Shown here: one piece after another, positions 26,161 through 34,866 of the stretch
How the letters are laid out: each line of letters starts with the position of its first letter
How positions within the stretch are numbered: the stretch's first letter is position 1
Origin: Sphingobacterium yanglingense
Lineage (GTDB): Bacteria > Bacteroidota > Bacteroidia > Sphingobacteriales > Sphingobacteriaceae
Direction of reading: 5' to 3'
DNA: 64,000 nucleotides
Assembly (NCBI RefSeq): GCF_004363245.1
Contig: NZ_SNYV01000016.1
Coordinates: 310,001-374,000, forward strand
Made by a program: the position numbers and the translations under genes
Notes under the pieces: generated by a model
Told to the model about the DNA's origin: nothing
Database searches by the model: none
The model's input: only the letters and a program-made list of their open reading frames with translations

Positions 26161-27896
26161 TTCGCTTCGTTTATAGTCTCATATATTGCATCCAACATAC
26201 GTCCCCGTATACTCAGATCTGATAACTTGTTTGAAACCTGCGGATGCACCCGATTAGATAAGAATATATAGGTCAATTGATGCTTCGGATCAACCCAGAT
26301 ACAAGTACCAGTATATCCTGTATGCCCGAAAACAGCAGAATTAGCCAATTTTGAGGGGTACTCTTTCTTTGGATCCGAATCGGCACGGTCAAAGCCCAAT
26401 CCTCTGCGGCTCGTTTTGGACTGTTTGGAGGTAAACAGGTCGACCGTAGCCGGTTTAAAGTAGCGTGTACCACCATACTCTCCTCTATTCAGTAAAAGCT
26501 GACCATAAATAGCCAAATCATTGGCTGTCGAAAACAACCCCGCATGTCCAGCTACTCCTCCTGCCATTGCAGCACCTTGGTCATGCACATACCCTTCTAG
26601 CAACACCTTTCTAAAAGAAGTATCATTTTCAGTAGGAATGATTCTATATCTTTCGAATCGCTCTCTTGGATTATACCCAGCGGTCTTCATTCCTATTGGC
26701 CGATAGAGTATCTGTTGTACATATTCGTCCATCGGTATAGCGGTCTCGTGCTCCGCTACCTCTTTCATCACATACATACTGATATCCGAATAGACATAAT
26801 CACCTATCGGCTTCACGGCCGAATTCAACATCTCTGGCCACATTACATCTCTGTAGTAATTATTTCTCAAATAAGCATTGTCTGCCACTTTCGTTTGATG
26901 CGTTGCAGAGGAAGTCGTCTGAAGATCTCCTGGTTTCAAATGACGATAGAAAGGAATAAAAGGAGTAAAGCCTGCCTCATGTAATAGAACCGTACGCAAG
27001 GAGATATTTGCTTTATTGCCAGCTTTGGCTTGCCATAAGTAATGCCCCATCGTGCTATCTAGATTGATAATCTCCTTTTCCTGAAGGTGCATAATGACAG
27101 GTGTAGTCCCCGCAATCTTACTTACTGAAGCTAGATCGAAGATATCGTCTATTACTGTAGGGCTCTTTTTGTCATAGGTGTGTGTACCATAAGCCTTTTC
27201 AAAAATAACCTGTCCGTTCTTAACCGCCATAACCACCATCCCAGGTGCCGCTTTTTCACGAATAGCTTCATCGGCAATACGATCTATCTTTTGGGTCATC
27301 TTCGCTATATTCAGACCGGATCCCTCCCCTAGCGTATACTGTAGACGAGTCTGTTCTGTTCGATTACGACTATTACCTTCTGTAATCGCCAAACCACCGA
27401 AGACACTCATAGCCATATTTCGTTGCGCAACTTCAGAAAAAGACGGATAGCCAAGCTCCGTGACGCGGCCTCCTAATAATGGTGCCCATTGAGGTATACT
27501 CCCATTTAGGTCCTGAAATCGACAAAGGATAATATTCTTGCGATTGACCAACGACTGTCTCAACATATATAACATCTCTTTGCTAAGATCTGCCTCTGTA
27601 CCGCCTACTATAATCGTATTAAAATATTTTGTCTGTTCATCATATTTGGAAAAATCAAAGGATGCGACATCTGCGTAACGCTCTAGCTGCTGAATAAAGG
27701 GGGCATACTTCTGCAAATCAGGAGTTACAACCGCAATTTTTGTTTGATCAAGACGACCTAGAGGGACAGCATGCTCTTTATTGAATAGCAGTTGTGTTTT
27801 ATTTAACACTGTTTGTTTATACTGCGCATTAACAGCTCCGGCACATAGCATAGCAAAGACGAAGAGCGTCAGGGATTTTATTGATAATTGATTCAT
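26157..27896 (-). CDS. Exported S12 beta-lactamase-fold hydrolase with GH3 C-terminal-like region
   Basis: 579 residues with a signal peptide (MNQLSIKSL to GAVNAQ). Residues ~25-190 resemble the C-terminal domain of family-3 glycoside hydrolases (PLGRLDQTKIAVVTP, FNTIIVGGTEADLS); the catalytic GH3 N-terminal domain is absent. Residues ~200-575 are a serine beta-lactamase/penicillin-binding fold with the nucleophile motif SVSK (Ser257, Lys260), a YSD motif and a C-terminal HTGYTG box. Full GH3-lactamase fusions occur in Bacteroidota wall recycling; this looks like a shortened version. I chose the ATG at 27896, directly before the signal peptide. Confidence 0.88.
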   Translation of the reverse strand: MNQLSIKSLTLFVFAMLCAGAVNAQYKQTVLNKTQLLFNKEHAVPLGRLDQTKIAVVTPDLQKYAPFIQQLERYADVASFDFSKYDEQTKYFNTIIVGGTEADLSKEMLYMLRQSLVNRKNIILCRFQDLNGSIPQWAPLLGGRVTELGYPSFSEVAQRNMAMSVFGGLAITEGNSRNRTEQTRLQYTLGEGSGLNIAKMTQKIDRIADEAIREKAAPGMVVMAVKNGQVIFEKAYGTHTYDKKSPTVIDDIFDLASVSKIAGTTPVIMHLQEKEIINLDSTMGHYLWQAKAGNKANISLRTVLLHEAGFTPFIPFYRHLKPGDLQTTSSATHQTKVADNAYLRNNYYRDVMWPEMLNSAVKPIGDYVYSDISMYVMKEVAEHETAIPMDEYVQQILYRPIGMKTAGYNPRERFERYRIIPTENDTSFRKVLLEGYVHDQGAAMAGGVAGHAGLFSTANDLAIYGQLLLNRGEYGGTRYFKPATVDLFTSKQSKTSRRGLGFDRADSDPKKEYPSKLANSAVFGHTGYTGTCIWVDPKHQLTYIFLSNRVHPQVSNKLSDLSIRGRMLDAIYETINEAK

Positions 27897-28041
27897 GACA
27901 ATAAGGTTTCTAAAGTAAATATATGCAAAAACCGCACAAAAACGCAATATGAATAAGAAACTACCTTTATCTCTCTAAATAAATGTTTCCAATAAGTTTG
28001 GTACAGGTTGTAACCAGCTAGGTACCCTGTTTATTTTTAAT

Positions 28042-28109
28042 AGGGATTTAACAGGGACTTTATTCGGACTTTATAGGGACTTCATTCGGATATATGCGAA
28101 TGAAATCCC
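28042..28109. repeat. Direct repeats and hairpin in the S12/xseA intergenic region
   Basis: AGGGACTTTATTCGGA (28053-28068) recurs as AGGGACTTCATTCGGA (28075-28090), with a partial third copy at 28042. The second copy forms a hairpin (28076-28109) with GGGA and TTCATTCG pairing to CGAATGAA and TCCC. This 327-base divergent gap holds no gene that I can support; the remainder is ordinary AT-rich DNA and the xseA -7 box. Confidence 0.6.
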
Positions 28110-28211
28110 CATAATCTGCGTTTAAAATTCGTTCTAATTTCCCTTTAAAAGATAAGTTGTTGCAAATCTGTCTCCCAGTTGATCCCTGTACTATACATCA
28201 AAGTTTTTATT

Positions 28212-28219
28212 TACCTTTG
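28212..28219 (+). promoter_or_regulatory. Candidate -7 box for xseAB
   Basis: TACCTTTG ends only four bases before the ATG at 28224, which predicts a transcript with almost no leader. Confidence 0.5.
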
Positions 28220-28223
28220 ATTC

Positions 28224-29480
28224 ATGCCTGAAGTGGTTGAAGACAAAACTATTTTTTCCCTCCTAGAAGTAACGAAGAGCATACAGCGAACCATTGCAGA
28301 GCGTTACAGGAGCTTGTATTGGATAAAAGCAGAAATGAACAAACTCAACCATTACAAGCATTCCGGACACTGTTATCCTGAACTTGTCGAGAAGAAAGAT
28401 GGCAAAATAGTTGCAGAGATACGCTCCATACTATGGAAAACAGATTTTGAACGAATTAACACACAGTTCATTCAATTGCTCAACGAACCTTTACGAGATG
28501 GCATAACGGTATTATTTCAAGCAGGAGTATCTTACGACCCTTTGTATGGCCTAAGCCTTCGCATAGTAGACATAGATCCCACATTTGTTCTGGGTGAACT
28601 TGAAAAAGAGAAAAAGGAAAGTATAGCTAAGTTACAGCAAGAAGGCCTATTTGAAGCCAATAAACGATTGGCATTCCCGTTACTCCCCAAGCGCTTGGCT
28701 ATAATTTCGGTTGAAACCAGTAAAGGTCTATCTGATTTCTTTAAAATCATCACGCAAAACCCCTGGGGATACAAAATAGAGACAACACTTTATCCAGCTC
28801 TTCTACAAGGGGATAAATCCATCCCTTCAATTATCCGTCAACTCGCTACCATTGCCGATCACCTCGAAAAATATGACGCCGTAGCAATCATCCGCGGTGG
28901 TGGTGGTGAAGTCGGTCTATCGAGTTATAATAACTACGCTCTTTCTAAAGCAATTGCAATCTTTCCCATTCCTGTATTGACAGGGATAGGGCACTCGACC
29001 AATGAAACAGTTAGTGAAATGGTAGCTTACAAAAATGCAATTACCCCAAGTGAGCTCGCAGACTTCCTAATCCAGAAGTTTCACAACTTTTCAATCCCCG
29101 TAGACAAAGCACAGGAAAGGATGATTTCTCTTGCCCAAGATTTTTTTCTACTAAACCAAAAAAAACTTACGGAATCGGCACAGGTACTATCTTGGAATAG
29201 CAAACAGAAACTTACATCAGAAGGACACCAGATACAAATGTTATCTCAACAATTGAAACTGTACGGCCAACATATTCTAAAGGAGCAACAAAATGCACTA
29301 GAGGGAATCTCCCGCGTTATTAATATGGCAGACCCCGAGCTTCTCTTAAAGAAGGGATTTAGTATTACACGGATAAATGGAAAGGCTGTCACTTCAAAAG
29401 AACAGATCAAAGAAGGTGATATCATAGAAACAATTTATGCCGATGGCATATTATCTAGTAAAGTCCTCTCAACAACTTAG
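28224..29480 (+). CDS. xseA: Exodeoxyribonuclease VII large subunit
   Basis: 418 residues: N-terminal OB-fold region (RSLYWIKAEMNKLNHYKHSGHCYPELV), the catalytic central domain with LAIISVETSKGLSDFF, AVAIIRGGGGEVGLSSYN and TGIGHSTNETVSE, and a coiled-coil C-terminus ending in the ITRINGKAV small-subunit-binding tail. With XseB it degrades single-stranded DNA to oligonucleotides. Somewhat shorter than the E. coli protein but complete. Six bases separate it from xseB. The -7 box sits almost on the start codon. Confidence 0.95.
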   Translation: MPEVVEDKTIFSLLEVTKSIQRTIAERYRSLYWIKAEMNKLNHYKHSGHCYPELVEKKDGKIVAEIRSILWKTDFERINTQFIQLLNEPLRDGITVLFQAGVSYDPLYGLSLRIVDIDPTFVLGELEKEKKESIAKLQQEGLFEANKRLAFPLLPKRLAIISVETSKGLSDFFKIITQNPWGYKIETTLYPALLQGDKSIPSIIRQLATIADHLEKYDAVAIIRGGGGEVGLSSYNNYALSKAIAIFPIPVLTGIGHSTNETVSEMVAYKNAITPSELADFLIQKFHNFSIPVDKAQERMISLAQDFFLLNQKKLTESAQVLSWNSKQKLTSEGHQIQMLSQQLKLYGQHILKEQQNALEGISRVINMADPELLLKKGFSITRINGKAVTSKEQIKEGDIIETIYADGILSSKVLSTT

Positions 29481-29486
29481 TAATAT

Positions 29487-29711
29487 ATGGAGTCAAACTA
29501 TACATACAAGGACGCGTTTAGCGAATTACAGCAAATAGTTTCTGAAATAGAAACGGGAGATGTCAATGTGGATGAGCTGGCTGACAAAATAAAAAAGGCC
29601 TCTCAGTTGATACTGATCTGCAAGGCGAAACTAACTTCGTCAGAAGAAGAAGTGAATGCTCTGTTGGCCAAGCTCCAAGAAACAGATCAAGGCACTCCTG
29701 ACTCCGATTAA
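29487..29711 (+). CDS. xseB: Exodeoxyribonuclease VII small subunit
   Basis: 74 residues with the XseB pattern: YKDAFSELQQIVSEIETGDVNVDELADKIKKASQLI, then a second helix rich in Glu/Lys. It packs along the coiled coil of XseA. Same operon as xseA with a six-base gap, the usual pairing. Confidence 0.93.
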   Translation: MESNYTYKDAFSELQQIVSEIETGDVNVDELADKIKKASQLILICKAKLTSSEEEVNALLAKLQETDQGTPDSD

Positions 29712-29849
29712 GGACTTAATTTGACAATAGGATTAGTTTTCGGAGGACTACTCCCGATCTACTATTAAGAATTTCAGCTTATATTTGCTGCTGATATTTT
29801 GTCGATTTTCAGTTATTTCTGGTTTTACCTTTAGTCTTATTTTTTCATC

Positions 29850-31754
29850 ATGAAGGCTTCACACAAACTGTTCCTCTTCGTTTTAGTCTCGTGTCTATCT
29901 ATCTTGAATACAGTTAGAGCTCAAGAAATCATATCGCCCACAATCGAAATAGCAGATCGCTCTTTCGCTATCATTACCGACAGAAGCACCTTTGAAAAAT
30001 GTCAAAAAGAAATTCTTGCTTACCGCGATATCGTTGAATCAGAGCTTCTCCCTACCTTAATTGTTTATCACGACTGGAAGTCCCCAGAACAACTAAAAAA
30101 AGAACTGCAAAGGCTTTACGAAACCGTCAAGATAGAAGGTGTTATCTTTATTGGTGATATCCCCATTCCGATGGTGCTAAAAGCGCAACATCTCACGAAT
30201 GTATCGACAGCTATCCCATCGGACCGCTTCTATGATGATTTCGGATTGACTTTCGATTTTCTTGAGCAGAGCAAAACCAATCCGCAATTGTTTTTTTATA
30301 ATTTAGGAATCTCTTCCCCAAACCGCATCAGGTCGACTATTTATTCTGCCCGTCTCAAACCAGCTACAGATGGAGACACTGACAAATATCAACAGATTAA
30401 CACTTACCTCAACAAAGCAATACAAGCCCGCTTAAACAAGGATAGTATCGATCAGGTGATGTCCTACGTTGCCTATCAGCCTTTATCTGCTTGGTCATCT
30501 CACTCAAACTTTCTAGAAGAGCAATTCCCTCAGATTTTAAAGACAAGTACACAGTTTCAAAATTACAAGGATGACAAACAACGTACGTTGCAGAATGAAA
30601 CCATTAATCAATTTAGAAGACGGGACCTCGATATTGCCTTCATTCGCCAATATCCGCTCTCCAATGTGGCATCGATCTATCCAAATGTTACTTTCACCAT
30701 TTTTGCGGACGACCCCATAGGAAATTTTAGTGAAGGACAATATAGCGCAGGTCAGTTCACCATGGGTAAAGGATCTACATTAACTGTATTGGCCAACACG
30801 GTCCAACCGACCCCGCACCGTCATCCTACATACCTCATAGGCTCTTTGGGCATGGGCCTCAATATCGGTCAATGGAGCAAACTTAATAATACACTTGAAT
30901 CACACCTTTTCGGGGACCCTACATTCGCTTTCTCCATTAATTCGACAGATACTTTAACCAGATATGTACATGAAGGGGGCACTAAAAAGTTAGTAGAAGC
31001 CCTGTCAAAATCCAAATCTCCAGAGGCACAGAGTTTTCTATTGAACCAACTCTATCTTCATAATTATGAGGGACTATCAAAGCTTATCACGCAGTACTAC
31101 GACAATTCCAATTATGCTACGGTACGTTATACCTGCATCCATCTAGCAGACCGCCAGGAAGGAGAAACAAGATCCGTTCTTTTTGCAAAGGGCATTAAAG
31201 ACACTGATGAATCGATTCGTCAGGAAGTAATCAATGCCATATCACGTATAGGAGATCCTATATTCATCCCCGCCTTAGTAGATGCCTATATAGAGAATCA
31301 ACACGCAGAAGGCATATTATCTGCTATAAACATGGCACTCTATGCGTTTAATAAAGATCTGATTAAAAACATCGCTGAACAACGTTTTATGACCGCCAAC
31401 AACTTTATTGATAACGTTAAGGCGAAAGAAAGCTTTTATGAGAACCAGTTCAAAGGGATCTATCTAGAAATCGACAAGAATATTTTTGACACAAAACCGG
31501 CTAGTCAACGACAGGGAATAAGTGATTTACGGACCATACACTATCATCCATCCATAACAAGGTACCTTGAGTTCGTACGCAACAGCAAGATGCCTATAGA
31601 TTTGCGAATTGCAATGCTTGAATCTTTATCCTGTTTCGGGGATTCTTACCGTAAACAGGAAATTATAGCGGCTTGTAAAGAGCTCATGGTAGACACCAGA
31701 CATTCAAAAAGGCTACGTGACGAAGCCCGCCGAACTTTAAATAATATAAACTAA
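29850..31754 (+). CDS. Secreted C25 (gingipain)-like protein with HEAT-like repeats; catalytic residues lost
   Basis: 634 residues with a signal peptide ending TVRAQ. Residues ~35-310 align along their length with the intact homologue at 34867-37086 (shared FIGDIPIPMV, IPSDRFYDDF, IYSARLKP), a caspase-like/C25-type fold. Residues ~365-630 are helical repeats of HEAT type. The catalytic His of the homologue aligns to Tyr268 (AFIRQYPLS) and the Cys to Asp288 (DDPIGNF), so it cannot be an active cysteine peptidase. A possible -7 box TATATTTG is at 29780-29787. It overlaps the next paralogue by one base. Family firm, role unknown. Confidence 0.75.
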   Translation: MKASHKLFLFVLVSCLSILNTVRAQEIISPTIEIADRSFAIITDRSTFEKCQKEILAYRDIVESELLPTLIVYHDWKSPEQLKKELQRLYETVKIEGVIFIGDIPIPMVLKAQHLTNVSTAIPSDRFYDDFGLTFDFLEQSKTNPQLFFYNLGISSPNRIRSTIYSARLKPATDGDTDKYQQINTYLNKAIQARLNKDSIDQVMSYVAYQPLSAWSSHSNFLEEQFPQILKTSTQFQNYKDDKQRTLQNETINQFRRRDLDIAFIRQYPLSNVASIYPNVTFTIFADDPIGNFSEGQYSAGQFTMGKGSTLTVLANTVQPTPHRHPTYLIGSLGMGLNIGQWSKLNNTLESHLFGDPTFAFSINSTDTLTRYVHEGGTKKLVEALSKSKSPEAQSFLLNQLYLHNYEGLSKLITQYYDNSNYATVRYTCIHLADRQEGETRSVLFAKGIKDTDESIRQEVINAISRIGDPIFIPALVDAYIENQHAEGILSAINMALYAFNKDLIKNIAEQRFMTANNFIDNVKAKESFYENQFKGIYLEIDKNIFDTKPASQRQGISDLRTIHYHPSITRYLEFVRNSKMPIDLRIAMLESLSCFGDSYRKQEIIAACKELMVDTRHSKRLRDEARRTLNNIN

Positions 31755-33652
31755 TGCAAAAGTCTCTATTCGCTCTACTCATCCTGTTCTCTATTGCAGT
31801 CACTGCTTATGGACAGTTGAAGATAGAAAAACCCAGCTTAGGTACAAGTAATAAGGCTTTTGCAATAGTCGTAGACCAGGATACCTATACACATACAGAA
31901 GACGCCATAAGAGCCTATCAAAAAACAGTTGAGGGCGACGGTATACCGACCTATATCATTCATGGTGTATTCAATCGCCCTGACGATATCAAAAAAGAGC
32001 TTATCAAGCTGCACAAAACGAAACAATCGCTGGAAGGGGCTGTCTTTATTGGTAATATCCCTATCCCTATGGTTTATGATTTTTCAGCGAATAGCATGGC
32101 CATTCCTTCGGATCGCTTCTACGACGACCTGCACCTCAACTTTGAATATGTCAAACAAGATGCAGCCCAAACGAACCTCCACTATTATAAATTACAGGAG
32201 AGCAGTCCGCGAAATATCAACCCAAGCTTTTATTCCGCTCGAATCTACTACCCGACGTTAAAGCCTAGTGATTCCTATGAAGCAATTACTAGCTACCTCT
32301 TAAAAGTAGCTGGCACACGTCGTGACAATGTCTTAGACCATGTCGTTAGCTCAACGAGTAGGAATTACTATAACGGATGTACGGCTGCCTGGAAAGATGA
32401 GCCCAAAGCCTACAAGGAGTACTTCCCTTTTTTAGTAAAACGGACAAACAGCTTACAGCAATTAGCTTTTAAGACCAACAATAACGCATCAATTTTAAAC
32501 GAGATGCAACGTAAAGAGGTTGATTTATTTTTAATTCGCTCGGATAGCAGCCCGATCTTACAAGACCCGAAAATTAAACAACTGCATACGTATCCTTTAT
32601 ACATTATCCTCGATACACAGCCTGCCGGAGCATTCGATAGCACAGCATATGCTGCCCGTCAATACATCTTCAATCCTGGTCACACCATAGCAGTACAAGC
32701 CAATAGCCGACCAGCCACTACAGACATAAACTTTAGCGGTCTATTATCTTACGGCATACGCTGGGGGCATATTCACAATCTGGGTTTAAACCTAGAGCGT
32801 CATTTATTTGGAGATCCGACCTTTCATTTTGCAAACAAGGACACGGAAAAACTAAATGAAAAACTCAGTCAAGAAGATAATCCGGAATATTGGCGTTTAT
32901 TATTAAAGAAAGACAATCCGATCTACCAAACACTGGCGCTGTATAAACTCAGCGCTAACAACGCAACCTTATCAGAGGCGGTAACTCCCTATTTTGAAAC
33001 TTCTCCTTATCGTACCGTACGCTTACAAGCACTAAACGCTTTATCTGCCTATAAGAATAAAGATTTTACAGCTGCTGTATCAACTGGGCTCAGTGATGAA
33101 TATGAACTAGTCGCTCAACAAGCTGCGGTCTATGCCCGAATGATCGGAGACACGACTTTAATCCCCTCGCTAGCACATGTATGGATAAATGACAAGTCTA
33201 GACTACGAGTCCAGCAGATTATAATAGCAGCATTTGAAGTATTTGACAGGAATAGAGTTGAAAAATCACTGACAAAGGCTTTAAGCAACAGCAATCGATT
33301 ACATCAAGAGACAGAAATAGAATCCGTAAAAAACAGCTATATGCAGCCTTCTGTTCTTGAAATCTCACTGGAGCAGATAAAAGATAAAACTAGGCCTACA
33401 GAAGAACGGATTGCCCTAGTTAAGCTCCTAGCAGCCCGCAACTATCACCCTGGTATAGATGGTATACTTGATATAATAAATGATAGACAGGAACCTATTG
33501 AACTGCGCATTGCATTTGCTACTGCGCTAGGGACTTTTAGCCATTCCTGGAAAAGGGAGGCAATCTTGCTAAATTTTCAGACGCTATTAAAGTCCAAGAT
33601 CTCCAAAGAATTGAAAATTGAAATAGAACGCACAATAAATAGATTAAATTGA
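31754..33652 (+). CDS. Second C25-like/HEAT-repeat secreted paralogue; catalytic residues lost
   Basis: 632 residues with a signal peptide ending TAYGQ. It has the same architecture as its neighbour: a C25-like domain (FIGNIPIPMVYD, IPSDRFYDDL, FYSARIYYP) and HEAT-like repeats from about 360. The position of the active His is Asp264 (LIRSDSSP) and that of the Cys is Gln289 (TQPAGAF). The start codon shares a base with the upstream stop (TAATG), so it is coupled to the first paralogue. The large mutual divergence argues for an old duplication and retained, non-catalytic function, for example substrate binding. Confidence 0.75.
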   Translation: MQKSLFALLILFSIAVTAYGQLKIEKPSLGTSNKAFAIVVDQDTYTHTEDAIRAYQKTVEGDGIPTYIIHGVFNRPDDIKKELIKLHKTKQSLEGAVFIGNIPIPMVYDFSANSMAIPSDRFYDDLHLNFEYVKQDAAQTNLHYYKLQESSPRNINPSFYSARIYYPTLKPSDSYEAITSYLLKVAGTRRDNVLDHVVSSTSRNYYNGCTAAWKDEPKAYKEYFPFLVKRTNSLQQLAFKTNNNASILNEMQRKEVDLFLIRSDSSPILQDPKIKQLHTYPLYIILDTQPAGAFDSTAYAARQYIFNPGHTIAVQANSRPATTDINFSGLLSYGIRWGHIHNLGLNLERHLFGDPTFHFANKDTEKLNEKLSQEDNPEYWRLLLKKDNPIYQTLALYKLSANNATLSEAVTPYFETSPYRTVRLQALNALSAYKNKDFTAAVSTGLSDEYELVAQQAAVYARMIGDTTLIPSLAHVWINDKSRLRVQQIIIAAFEVFDRNRVEKSLTKALSNSNRLHQETEIESVKNSYMQPSVLEISLEQIKDKTRPTEERIALVKLLAARNYHPGIDGILDIINDRQEPIELRIAFATALGTFSHSWKREAILLNFQTLLKSKISKELKIEIERTINRLN

Positions 33653-33675
33653 GTTTTTAAATGATTAATTATAGA

Positions 33676-34281
33676 ATGAACAAATTGATAATCGTTGCAC
33701 TACTACTCTGGGCGGGTATAGGCAACATCCATGCACAGGACAAGAAAATTTTAGCTTCGGAAATTCAGATTAAAATTGCAGTACAGGCTGCTCCTGCCGA
33801 ATTTAGGGATGGAGCAAAGGTATATGGATATGACCAAGAAGGAAACTTCGTCACCCTTCGTGAGGGGAGCAATTGCTACATCTGTTTGGCTCCAGACTAC
33901 AAAATGTCGGTGTATTACGCCTATTGTTACCCAGAGAGCTTAGAACCTCTAATGGCTCGGGGACGCGAACTGATAGCGCAGGGTAAACGTAAAGAAAGGG
34001 ATAAAATCCGTGAACAGGAATTTAAAGAGGGTAAACTGTCCATACCTCAGACTCCGTCTACGCTATATGGCTATTGGGGAGCCGCTAAGGATGTGAATTT
34101 AGAAACGGGAGAGATTAAAGATGCTAAAAGAAGATATGTGATCTATGTTCCTTTCGCTAAAGCAGCTGACCTCGGTCTTTCCAATCAACACAATAACTTG
34201 GGAATGCCTTGGCTAATGGATGAGGGCACCTACAAAGCCCATATTATGATTACCCCTCCGCTTGAGGCGCATCAGCATTAA
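33676..34281 (+). CDS. Small secreted protein of unknown family, in the C25-paralogue operon
   Basis: About 201 residues. I chose the ATG at 33676, which opens directly into a signal peptide (MNKLIIVALLL to IHAQ); an ATG 15 bases earlier would add polar residues. The mature part has a beta-rich start (SEIQIKIAVQAAPAEF), paired cysteines in NCYICLAP and YAYCYP, a basic helical stretch near 100-120, and a closing VIYVPFAKAADLGLSN. I do not recognise the family. It follows the second paralogue by 23 bases and precedes a very strong terminator, so it belongs to that operon and may be a partner protein. Confidence 0.65.
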   Translation: MNKLIIVALLLWAGIGNIHAQDKKILASEIQIKIAVQAAPAEFRDGAKVYGYDQEGNFVTLREGSNCYICLAPDYKMSVYYAYCYPESLEPLMARGRELIAQGKRKERDKIREQEFKEGKLSIPQTPSTLYGYWGAAKDVNLETGEIKDAKRRYVIYVPFAKAADLGLSNQHNNLGMPWLMDEGTYKAHIMITPPLEAHQH

Positions 34282-34291
34282 TAAAATCATC

Positions 34292-34340
34292 AAAAAGCAC
34301 GCGCGCCGCACCTGGTATAGGTACGGCGCGCGTGCTTTTT
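34292..34340. terminator. Very strong bidirectional terminator
   Basis: A perfect 17-bp stem (AAAAAGCACGCGCGCCG and its complement) with a 15-base loop, A run before and T run after. It closes the three-gene plus-strand operon and the convergent SRPBCC gene. It is the most GC-rich hairpin in the window. Confidence 0.95.
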
Positions 34341-34349
34341 ATTCTGAAA

Positions 34350-34769
34350 TCAAACCGTATAAACGGATTCGACGTATTTCTTAAAATTATTCAATATCGC
34401 TTGCCAACCATCCCGTTGCATATCCACCGGATTTTCAAGCTCGGGTTCGAAACGTACAAGTACGTCTGTATAGTTTTTATGCGATTCGAAATTCACCTCC
34501 GCCTTACGACCATCTGCCATAGTATAGGCAATTTTCTTAAAGGGTATTAATTCGGTATAGACACCTTCAAAGTCAAATCCAAAACTCCCATCCTTCGCTT
34601 CCATTCTGTTTATAAACTTTCCGCCTATGCGCAGATCGTTGATTGAACTTGTACAATGCCAATCATCCGAGGCATGATTCCACTGCATAATGTCCTCTAC
34701 TGAATTATAGGCATTCCATACGGTCTCGACACGAATAGCAATCCGGCTTGTTATCTCTATAAGGTTCAT
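34350..34769 (-). CDS. SRPBCC (AHSA1/START-like) domain protein
   Basis: 139 residues forming a single SRPBCC fold: IEITSRIAIRVETVWNAYNSVEDIMQWNHASDDW, GGKFINRMEAKDGSFGFDFEGVYTELIPFKKIAYTMADGRK in outline, and the C-terminal long helix with GWQAILNNFKKYVE. This is the AHSA1-type (activator of Hsp90 homologue-like) group, which includes many small cytoplasmic ligand-binding proteins of unknown role. It appears monocistronic. Confidence 0.88.
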   Translation of the reverse strand: MNLIEITSRIAIRVETVWNAYNSVEDIMQWNHASDDWHCTSSINDLRIGGKFINRMEAKDGSFGFDFEGVYTELIPFKKIAYTMADGRKAEVNFESHKNYTDVLVRFEPELENPVDMQRDGWQAILNNFKKYVESVYTV

Positions 34770-34866
34770 ATGTGAAAAATTTGACTTTTTTTAATGGTCA
34801 TTAACTATTATTTCCTCATTGTACTTAACAGATCTGCCGCAATTTTGTTCTCATCGATACAAACTA

